Below are positions 7,201-12,570 of a DNA stretch of 12,570 nt, one piece after another (positions within the stretch are counted from its first letter, which is position 1; the number at the start of each line of letters is the position of its first letter). Location of the stretch: the NCBI GenBank assembly GCA_937915475.1, contig CALGIR010000183.1, forward strand, positions 1 through 12,570, given 5' to 3'. Both the position numbers and the translations under genes were made by a program. The notes below the pieces were generated by a model. The model was not told the origin of the DNA and ran no database searches. It was given only the letters and a program-made list of their open reading frames with translations. Source of the DNA: an uncultured Bacteroidales bacterium (lineage in GTDB: Bacteria; Bacteroidota; Bacteroidia; Bacteroidales; Tenuifilaceae).

Positions 7201-8261
7201 CAGAAAAGAGTCCATACGACGAAGATGAGCTGGAGGAGGACGGTGAAGAGGAGCAGGAACTCTTTGAGCATTTCCATATCGATGTTGACAAGGGGCAGAG
7301 TATGCTCCGTATCGATAAGTTTGTTTCAGCAAAAATTCAGAATGCAACTAGAAGCAAGGTGCAAGCAGCTGCCGATGCTGGTAATATTCTTGTAAACGAC
7401 AAGGCAGTTAAATCGTCGTATAGGGTAAAGCCAAACGATAGCATCTCAATAGTGATGCCCTATCCGCCTCGCAAAATCGAGATTATCCCGGAGAATATCC
7501 CCATTAATATTGTTTACGAGGACGATGACTTAATAGTGGTGAATAAAGAGCCAGGAATGGTTGTTCACCCAGGGCATGGTAATTATTCTGGCACAATGGT
7601 AAACGCATTAATGTACCACCTAAGGGATGTACCCCTTTTTAGTACAGGCGATGTTCGGCCAGGTTTAGTACATAGAATAGATAAGAATACCTCAGGAATA
7701 ATAGTGATAGCCAAAACGGAGCACTCATTGAACTTTCTGGCTCGCCAGTTCTTCAATCGTACCGCAGATCGTACATATGTTGCCATAGTTTGGGGCGATA
7801 TGGAAGAAGATGAAGGTACCATTGAGGCAAACATTGGCCGAGGTCCGCGCGATAGAATGAAAATGTTTGTTTTTCCCGAAGGGGAGGATGGCAGGCATGC
7901 AGTTACCCATTGGAGGGTAATTGAAAGGCTTGGTTATGTAACCCTTGTTGAGTGCAAGTTGGAGACCGGTCGTACACATCAGATTAGGGTACATTTTGAG
8001 CACATTCGCCATCCCATTTTTAACGACAATCGTTATGGTGGCGATACAATTGTAAAGGGCAGGGTATTTACCACGTATAAACAGTTTATCCAGCATTGCT
8101 TTACGCTATGCCCAAGGCATGCACTTCATGCAAAATCGTTAGGGTTTATTCATCCCACTACGGGAAAGCAGATGCTCTTCGACTCTGAACTACCGCACGA
8201 TATGGCACAGGTGGTTGAGCAATGGCGCAGCAAATATGCTTCTGACGAACCAAACGAATAA
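7194..8261 (+). CDS. RluD-type 23S rRNA pseudouridine synthase (RluA family)
   Basis: 355 residues, converting uridines in 23S rRNA to pseudouridine. RluD acts on helix 69 (positions 1911, 1915, 1917), and this is the most likely role here. An S4 RNA-binding domain (about 37-86, LRIDKFVSAKI onward) precedes the catalytic domain. The latter has the family signature RPGLVHRIDKNTSG (155-168), with the catalytic aspartate at D163, and ETGRTHQIRVH (257-267). The first 30 residues are an unusually acidic leader (DEDELEEDGEEE). The ATG at 7194 overlaps the end of the T9SS-protein gene by 7 nt, so translation is coupled. RluA and RluC share the fold; the S4 domain and length favour RluD or a Bacteroidota equivalent, so I leave the symbol blank. 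Confidence 0.92.
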   Translation: MVTEKSPYDEDELEEDGEEEQELFEHFHIDVDKGQSMLRIDKFVSAKIQNATRSKVQAAADAGNILVNDKAVKSSYRVKPNDSISIVMPYPPRKIEIIPENIPINIVYEDDDLIVVNKEPGMVVHPGHGNYSGTMVNALMYHLRDVPLFSTGDVRPGLVHRIDKNTSGIIVIAKTEHSLNFLARQFFNRTADRTYVAIVWGDMEEDEGTIEANIGRGPRDRMKMFVFPEGEDGRHAVTHWRVIERLGYVTLVECKLETGRTHQIRVHFEHIRHPIFNDNRYGGDTIVKGRVFTTYKQFIQHCFTLCPRHALHAKSLGFIHPTTGKQMLFDSELPHDMAQVVEQWRSKYASDEPNE

Positions 8262-8297
8262 GGGAAAGTATTTTCGCTAATAATATCTGGCATCGCC

Positions 8298-8329
8298 CTT
8301 TTTACCTTGAACATTTCTGCTTAATTTTG
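8298..8329 (+). promoter_or_regulatory. Likely ddl promoter
   Basis: TAATTTTG at 8322-8329 matches TAnnTTTG exactly, with a T-rich tract (CTTTTT, 8298-8303) 18 nt upstream at -33 spacing. The start site would be about 15-20 nt before the ddl ATG. This is the only notable element in the 91-nt gap after rluD. Confidence 0.45.
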
Positions 8330-8352
8330 GTCTGCATTTTAAATCAATATAG

Positions 8353-9348
8353 ATGAATAACAAACTCAATATCGCCATAATGGCAGGTGGTAACTCTTCC
8401 GAAGAGGGAATCTCGCTTAAGGGTGCAGCACAAATTGCAAAATGGCTCGACCCTTCCAAATATAACGCTTTCCCTGTAATGCTAAAGGGCACCAAGATGA
8501 CACTTAAACACCCTAAGCATGGTGATATTCCTGTTTCATGGGATAGCTTTAGTGCAAATGTTGGAGAAGAGGTGTTAACGTTCGATTGTGCGCTGATTGT
8601 TATCCACGGAACCCCAGGTGAGAATGGTTTACTTCAGGGATATTTTGAGATGATGAATATAGCCTACACAACGGGAGGAGTACTAAACACTGCGCTTACC
8701 TTTTGCAAGGACACAACAAAGCGAATGCTGCAGGGAATAAATATCCATTTAGCCAAGGATATAAGGGTACGCAAGGGAGAGTCTGTTAATCCGAAGGATG
8801 TGGTTAAAAATATTGGGTTGCCCCTTTTTGTTAAGCCCAACGAGAGCGGAAGTAGCTATGGAATAACCAAAGTAAAATTAGCCGAAGAGATAGTATCTGC
8901 CCTCGAAAAATCATTCACTGAGGATCCAGTAGCATTGATAGAGGAGTTTATTCCTGGAATGGAGCTAACCTGTGGTGTAGTTAAAACCCAAAGTAAAACC
9001 CTTGTGCTACCGGTAACCGAAATTGTGCCAAAGAATGAGTTTTTTGATTATGGGGCAAAGTACGAAAATGAGGTTGAGGAGATTACCCCAGCTAGAATCC
9101 CCGATGACCTTACCGACTATATTCAAACGGTTTCCTCGGAAATTTATGATAGGTTAGATTGTAAAGGCATTGTGCGCATCGACTATATTTTCGGCAACAA
9201 AAAACTCTACTTTCTAGAAGTGAATACCGTTCCCGGAATGAGCGAAGCCAGCATAGTTCCTCAACAAGTGGCAGTAATGGGTCTTACCATGAACGATGTG
9301 TTTGGAATGGTGATTGAGGATGCTATTGCAAGAAAGGAAGCTAGGTAA
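8353..9348 (+). CDS. ddl: D-alanine--D-alanine ligase
   Basis: 331 residues, a cytoplasmic ATP-grasp enzyme joining two D-alanines for the peptidoglycan stem peptide. The N-terminal domain has AGGNSSEEGISLKGA (11-25), with the substrate-contacting glutamate region, and VIHGTPGENGLLQGYFE (83-99). The ATP-grasp part has LFVKPNESGSSYGITKV (158-174), including the ATP-binding lysine and the serine/glycine loop. IEEFIPGMELTCGV (196-209), FFDYGAKYE (230-238), RIDYIF (275-280) and the metal/phosphate-binding LEVNTVPGMSEASIVPQQ (288-305) complete the set. The YGAKY segment is typical of D-Ala-D-Ala rather than D-Ala-D-Lac ligases, so no sign of glycopeptide resistance. It probably has its own promoter but follows the PASTA-T9SS-rluD run, in keeping with a cell-wall theme. 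Confidence 0.95.
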   Translation: MNNKLNIAIMAGGNSSEEGISLKGAAQIAKWLDPSKYNAFPVMLKGTKMTLKHPKHGDIPVSWDSFSANVGEEVLTFDCALIVIHGTPGENGLLQGYFEMMNIAYTTGGVLNTALTFCKDTTKRMLQGINIHLAKDIRVRKGESVNPKDVVKNIGLPLFVKPNESGSSYGITKVKLAEEIVSALEKSFTEDPVALIEEFIPGMELTCGVVKTQSKTLVLPVTEIVPKNEFFDYGAKYENEVEEITPARIPDDLTDYIQTVSSEIYDRLDCKGIVRIDYIFGNKKLYFLEVNTVPGMSEASIVPQQVAVMGLTMNDVFGMVIEDAIARKEAR

Positions 9349-9536
9349 GCCGAGGGGAATAGGAGATAGAGATAAATTTCTGATTGTAAGAACTATAATT
9401 CTATACTAAGTTTAATCGGCTTACGTTAAGAGGTCTAGCTTGAACAGAAGTCGATTATGGGCTAATGGTACTCGACCATAACTTAAGAAAACAATTGGGT
9501 CATACTGCATCGTTTTTAATATATTGCATAAATTAG
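9349..9536. other. Non-coding interval with inverted repeats, no gene recognised
   Basis: No coding frame, tRNA or known RNA was recognised here. Two complementary pairs are visible: GTAAGCCGA (9345-9353, overlapping the ddl stop) with TCGGCTTAC (9416-9424), and TTATGG (9455-9460) with CCATAA (9476-9481). The latter sits inside a looser TTAAG/CTTAA pair (9426-9430, 9482-9486). These could form a structured 3' untranslated region leading to the terminator at 9537, but may be chance. Confidence 0.3.
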
Positions 9537-9567
9537 GAGGCTATCTTTTTAGACAGCCTCTTTTTTT
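9537..9567 (+). terminator. Rho-independent terminator closing the ddl transcript
   Basis: GAGGCTATCT (9537-9546) pairs with AGACAGCCTC (9551-9560) over 10 positions with one A-C mismatch. The loop is TTTT and a run of seven T follows. It separates the ddl region from the sigma-factor operon. Confidence 0.9.
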
Positions 9568-9588
9568 AAAAAGAAAGCTAGAAATGTC

Positions 9589-9609
9589 ACAAATCATGAA
9601 TTGATTTGT
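9589..9609. repeat. Perfect 8-bp inverted repeat upstream of the second ECF sigma gene
   Basis: ACAAATCA (9589-9596), a 5-nt spacer TGAAT, and TGATTTGT (9602-9609) form a 21-nt near-palindrome, 22 nt before the ATG at 9632. It lies between the upstream terminator and the sigma gene, where a promoter or operator is needed. There is no U-tract, so it is not a terminator. A dimeric-regulator site is plausible but unproven. Confidence 0.5.
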
Positions 9610-9631
9610 CATTAAGGTAATAGTGCAATCA

Positions 9632-10099
9632 ATGGATTTCGATAAGCTTTACCAAGATAATTTTCTCAAGGTTCAGCAATTCTGTCAAAAGTGGACAGAT
9701 GATGTTGATGATGCAAAGGATATTGCACAGGAATCGTTCATTGGGTTAATGCGCAGAGAAAAGGATGGCGATTTGCTCGTAAATTCACTGTCATGGGTTT
9801 ATAGGGTGGCCTATAATCGATGCATAAATCGGTACAAGTACAGAAAACGATTTGTTTACAATCCAGTTAATGATTTCAATATCAGTTATTCTTATGATGA
9901 AGGGTTGAATCGAGAGCGTTTGGTAAGGGTTCGAAAGGCGATGCAAAGGTTAAATCACAAGGAAAGGGCGTTGGTTACTCTATACAAGATGGGCTTTTCG
10001 TATCGAGATATGGCCGAAGTGGTTGGAATGAATCCAACTTCAGTTGGCAAAACCCTAACCCGAGCAATTGATAAGTTGGCGAAATGGGTAGTACATTGA
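9632..10099 (+). CDS. ECF-type sigma factor paired with an anti-sigma factor
   Basis: 155 residues from the ATG at 9632. A GTG at 9623 would add three residues; I prefer the ATG because the protein then starts MDFDKLYQDNF, as ECF factors typically do. Region 2 (about 5-72) holds DDAKDIAQESFIGLM, the core-binding helix, and SWVYRVAYNRCINRYKYRKR, the -10 recognition helix. Region 4 (about 100-152) holds NHKERALVTLYKMGFSY and the helix-turn-helix MAEVVGMNPTSVGKTL. The linker is short. The anti-sigma gene begins 15 nt after the stop, the standard arrangement for an ECF factor held inactive at the membrane until a signal arrives. The exported propeller-like protein that follows may be a target or part of the sensor. 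The signal and regulon are not deducible. Confidence 0.92.
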   Translation: MDFDKLYQDNFLKVQQFCQKWTDDVDDAKDIAQESFIGLMRREKDGDLLVNSLSWVYRVAYNRCINRYKYRKRFVYNPVNDFNISYSYDEGLNRERLVRVRKAMQRLNHKERALVTLYKMGFSYRDMAEVVGMNPTSVGKTLTRAIDKLAKWVVH

Positions 10100-10114
10100 T
10101 AAAAAACTAATGCA

Positions 10115-10603
10115 ATGAAAAAAAGAATGAAATGTGCTGAAGATTGGGGTATTCAGGCATACATTGACGGAGAACTGAACGCAAATGAGTTTAATCTTTT
10201 TGAGGAACACCTTACCCAATGCCCAAAATGCTCTGAACGTATAGCCAAGAGGAGGGGAAACGTTTCTGATGTGCTTGAGGCAATAGGACTAATTGATAAG
10301 ATGCCCATAGCTGTTCGAAAATCTAGGCAACGTTCTTTTGTGAGAGTTTTTAGTGTGGCAGCTACAGCACTGATTATAATTGGCATTTTTGCTTTAATGC
10401 AGCATAAAGGACAAACAGATTCACTTAACGGTGAGCAATGTGAGTGGGTAGAGGTAGATGCTGCAAATTTCCATCCCAATTTAGAGTCGCCAAATAGGCT
10501 TTACCAAATGCGAGCCATTGCCATTGCTGAGGTTGATGTTGATGGTAATGTGGTTGAATCCTATTTGGTTAAACAGTGTAAACAGCAGCAAAATAGTAAC
10601 TAA
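10115..10603 (+). CDS. Zinc-finger transmembrane anti-sigma factor
   Basis: 162 residues. The cytoplasmic N-terminal part carries the anti-sigma zinc-finger signature HLTQCPKC, with HX3CX2C spacing at H32, C36 and C39. C7 is a possible additional ligand, and YIDGELN (16-22) is the usual motif before it. One membrane helix spans about 76-96 (VFSVAATALIIIGIFALM). The remaining 65 residues would be periplasmic and contain two cysteines, C109 and C155. By family knowledge the N-terminal domain sequesters the ECF factor encoded just upstream. The ATG at 10115 is chosen; a second in-frame ATG four codons on (10127) is possible. The downstream propeller gene follows after 43 nt, so all three genes probably share a transcript. 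Confidence 0.85.
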   Translation: MKKRMKCAEDWGIQAYIDGELNANEFNLFEEHLTQCPKCSERIAKRRGNVSDVLEAIGLIDKMPIAVRKSRQRSFVRVFSVAATALIIIGIFALMQHKGQTDSLNGEQCEWVEVDAANFHPNLESPNRLYQMRAIAIAEVDVDGNVVESYLVKQCKQQQNSN

Positions 10604-10646
10604 CGGATTGGCCATTCCTCAGTATAAAACCAAAAATAAAATTGTT

Positions 10647-11837
10647 ATGAAACAGCTAAAGGTATTATTAATAATCATTGGTTTTGCTTTACAATCCAAT
10701 GGTCAACCGTTACTCGATATTTACAAAACGGGAACATTAAAACTTGTACAGGAAGAGGAGTACGCAAAAGGGGTAATCTGGAATGAGGTTTTTTCAGATT
10801 ACCAAGAGCAATCGCTTGGTAAACCCGTTGGTTTACAGAGAAGTATAGCGGTAGCCCCCGATGGGAGCGTATTTGTTGGGAGTGGTAGCTCTTACTCAAT
10901 TTTAAAATTTGACCCTAACGGTAAGCATGTATTAACCTTTGGGCAAAAGGGTTCTTCTAATCAGGATTTTAAGGCTAGCCCAACACTTGGTGGTGTAGTA
11001 GCAGGGAAATATGTTTTTACTTATGAGAATAATGGACATATAAAATTCTTCACGCTTAATGGTAAATATGTAAAAACCATAGCAGTAGATTATATGCCAC
11101 TAAAAGTCATACCATTGGTTAATGATATTGCAGTTTTGGGGCATGTACCGCTTGCTAACAGACGAGTTCGTGATGTTGTAACTATTATAAACCCCGAAAC
11201 TGAAACAATGAACATCATTCGAAAATACGATGATGTATGGAAAAGTGGAGCTTTAGCGCTTAATAAGAAGAACTATATTATTTCTTATGCCCCAACATTT
11301 ACATCTGTTAACATTCAGTTAAGGGCATTGCCCAATGGTAACCTGTTGGTTGGCATCACAAATAGCAATCAGATAGAAATATACAGCCCAAATGGGGAAT
11401 TAAAAGGGAGTATTAGTTTAAATTATGAGCCGCTTCCTTATCCAGAGGACATGAAAAAGGAGTTTTTTAAGCGGATAGAGCTGATGGTAGAAAAGGGAAA
11501 ACATACAAAAGATGAAGTTGCCTCAATATATAAGGAAGACTTTTTCCCTGTTAACATGCCCTACTATTACAACTTTTTAGTCGATTCTGAGGGGAATATC
11601 CTAGTTTTTAGGTTTACTGATGAGGATGTTGACCATAAGTTTAATGTATATACATACGATGATAGCGGTAAATTTATAGGTGAAGTTGTACTAGAGACAG
11701 CGGGTTATAACATGGCATTTCAGTATAGAACAGATAATGTGGTCTATTATAAGGATATGTTTATAGGTGTCTTGAATTTACAGAATGATTACTCAACACC
11801 ACCCAAACTGTTGAGGTTTCAGCTAAAGGTCAAATAA
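10647..11837 (+). CDS. Exported 6-bladed beta-propeller-like protein
   Basis: 396 residues from the ATG at 10647. The frame stays open 43 codons further up to 10518, but that extension lies over the anti-sigma gene and would hide the signal peptide. From 10647 the protein starts with a clear signal peptide (KQLKVLLIIIGFALQSNG, cleavage near residue 19-20) with no lipobox cysteine, so it is periplasmic or surface-released. The body has repeated blade-like strands: IAVAPDGSVFVGS (67-79), ILKFDPNGKHVLTFG (85-99), IKFFTLNGKYVKTI (132-145), LRALPNGNLLVGI (226-238), IEIYSPNGELKGSI (243-256), FLVDSEGNILVFRF (310-323) and VYTYDDSGKFIGEV (334-347). The D/N-x-G turns resemble the NHL/BF3164-like 6-bladed propellers common in Bacteroidota. 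The family match is by eye, not by search. Its place after sigma/anti-sigma suggests it is regulated by, or feeds back on, that pair. Confidence 0.72.
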   Translation: MKQLKVLLIIIGFALQSNGQPLLDIYKTGTLKLVQEEEYAKGVIWNEVFSDYQEQSLGKPVGLQRSIAVAPDGSVFVGSGSSYSILKFDPNGKHVLTFGQKGSSNQDFKASPTLGGVVAGKYVFTYENNGHIKFFTLNGKYVKTIAVDYMPLKVIPLVNDIAVLGHVPLANRRVRDVVTIINPETETMNIIRKYDDVWKSGALALNKKNYIISYAPTFTSVNIQLRALPNGNLLVGITNSNQIEIYSPNGELKGSISLNYEPLPYPEDMKKEFFKRIELMVEKGKHTKDEVASIYKEDFFPVNMPYYYNFLVDSEGNILVFRFTDEDVDHKFNVYTYDDSGKFIGEVVLETAGYNMAFQYRTDNVVYYKDMFIGVLNLQNDYSTPPKLLRFQLKVK

Positions 11838-11851
11838 TTTTTTCACAATAA

Positions 11852-11880
11852 AAAAAGCAAGCCATTTCGGCTTGCTTTTT
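11852..11880. terminator. Bidirectional terminator between the propeller gene and gcvP
   Basis: AAAAAGCAAGCC (11852-11863) pairs perfectly with GGCTTGCTTTTT (11869-11880) around a 5-nt loop. The A-tract and T-tract on either side let it work for both convergent transcripts, from the propeller gene (+) and gcvP (-). Confidence 0.92.
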
Positions 11881-11899
11881 CATTTAGCATAATTAGTGT

Positions 11900-12570
11900 C
11901 TACAAATAATGCTCAATTGGAGCGCAAGAGCAAACCAAATTTCTGTCCCCGTAGGCAGAGTCTATTTTTCCAACTGCTGGCCAGAATTTGTTGTTGGCAA
12001 TCCATGGCAGAGCGAATGCTGCCTTCTTGCGGTCATATGCATGGTTCCACTCATTTGCCGTTACCTCAACAACGGTGTGCGGAGCATTTTTAATCACATT
12101 ATCCTCTTTGTCGGCCTTACCGTTCTTTATTTCATCAAGCTCTTTCCTTATTTCAATCATAACCTCAATAAAGCGGTCAAGTTCCTGTAACGACTCGCTC
12201 TCAGTTGGCTCAACCATTAGCGTTTCATTAACTGGGAATGATAGGGTAGGAGCATGGTATCCATAGTCCATAAGCCTACGAGCAATATCGCCAGTCTCAA
12301 CCCCATAGGTTTGCTTGTAATGGCGACAGTCTAAAATCATTTCGTGGGCAACACGTCCTGTTTTTCCGGTGTAAAGCACATCGTAATGACCTTTTAGCCT
12401 TGCTGTTATATAGTTGGCGTTCAGAATGGCTATTTCAGTAGCCTTCTTAAGGCCTTCGGCACCAAGCATAAGAATGTATCCATAAGTAATTGGTTGTACC
12501 ATTGCGCTTCCCCAGGGAGCTCCTGCCACAGCAGTTATTCCTTTATCTCCACCAGTTTTAACAACAGGGT
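11900..12570 (-). CDS. gcvP: Glycine dehydrogenase (decarboxylating), P protein, C-terminal part (partial)
   Basis: The minus-strand frame ends at TAG (11902-11900) and is open to the right edge, so only the last 222 residues are present; the start lies outside. P protein is the PLP-dependent subunit of the glycine cleavage system. It decarboxylates glycine and passes the aminomethyl group to the lipoyl arm of H protein. Recognisable signatures in order are TGGDKGITAVAGAPWGSA, LNANYITARLKGHY, VLYTGKTGRVAHEMILDCR (in part), DYGYHAPTLSFPV and LMVEPTESES, then the C-terminal ALPW and DRNLVCSC segments. The PLP-binding lysine is normally further upstream and so is not visible here. The frame really extends past the GTG at 12529, which is an internal valine, not a start. 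No frameshift in the visible part. Confidence 0.96.
   Translation of the reverse strand, partial: PVVKTGGDKGITAVAGAPWGSAMVQPITYGYILMLGAEGLKKATEIAILNANYITARLKGHYDVLYTGKTGRVAHEMILDCRHYKQTYGVETGDIARRLMDYGYHAPTLSFPVNETLMVEPTESESLQELDRFIEVMIEIRKELDEIKNGKADKEDNVIKNAPHTVVEVTANEWNHAYDRKKAAFALPWIANNKFWPAVGKIDSAYGDRNLVCSCAPIEHYL

Noticed and set aside
6939..7347. Minus-strand open frames opposite the T9SS-protein and rluD junction
   Set aside because: They are shadows of two well-supported + strand genes and show no domain features.
10518..10646. 43-codon upstream extension of the propeller gene
   Set aside because: It lies over the end of the anti-sigma gene in another frame and would bury an obvious signal peptide; the ATG at 10647 is preferred.
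11896..12266. Plus-strand open frames within the gcvP region
   Set aside because: They lie antisense to an unmistakable GcvP C-terminus and have no recognisable features.
12527..12529. GTG at 12529 as the start of the minus-strand gene
   Set aside because: The frame continues upstream with the conserved GcvP segment TGGDKGITAVAGAPWG, so it is an internal valine of a gene truncated by the window edge.
1..12570. CRISPR array, transposon, prophage, toxin-antitoxin or defence system
   Set aside because: No spaced direct repeats, transposase or integrase motifs, terminal inverted repeats, or defence-type domains were seen; every sizeable frame fits core or signalling functions.

Overview
The window looks like core chromosome of a Bacteroidota bacterium, most likely a Bacteroidales/Marinilabiliales-type lineage (an inference from gene content, not a placement). 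Pointers are a type IX secretion C-terminal sorting tail, an L34 protein of the Bacteroidota kind, several TAnnTTTG-like -7 boxes, little Shine-Dalgarno signal, AT-rich DNA, and a futalosine-type menaquinone enzyme (MqnE). No tRNA, rRNA, CRISPR array, insertion sequence, phage gene or recognisable defence cassette was seen.

Layout. 1-158 is the tail of an unidentified membrane protein. 283-2657 is a tightly packed + strand unit: membrane glycosyltransferase (GT2), an ECF-type sigma factor that overlaps it, and rsmG (16S rRNA m7G methyltransferase). 2826-2984 is rpmH (L34, 52 aa), with a strong terminator at 3011-3047. mqnE (3128-4264) stands alone. 4379-8261 is a translationally coupled run: a kinase-less PASTA membrane protein, a type IX-secreted protein and an RluD-type pseudouridine synthase, each overlapping the next by 4-7 nt. 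ddl (D-Ala-D-Ala ligase, 8353-9348) follows after a 91-nt gap with its own likely promoter.

After a 283-nt intergenic stretch that ends in a clear terminator comes a compact signalling module: a second ECF sigma factor (9632-10099), a zinc-finger transmembrane anti-sigma factor (10115-10603) and an exported beta-propeller-like protein (10647-11837). A bidirectional terminator at 11852-11880 separates this from the convergent gcvP (minus strand), of which only the last 222 codons are present.

How the genes fit together. Two stretches concern the cell envelope and translation: GT2/sigma/RsmG, and PASTA/T9SS protein/RluD/Ddl. The only module with real regulatory novelty potential is the sigma/anti-sigma/propeller operon, which has a perfect 8-bp inverted repeat just upstream of its first gene. 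I found no convincing evidence of an entirely new type of system. The findings are modest and graded accordingly.
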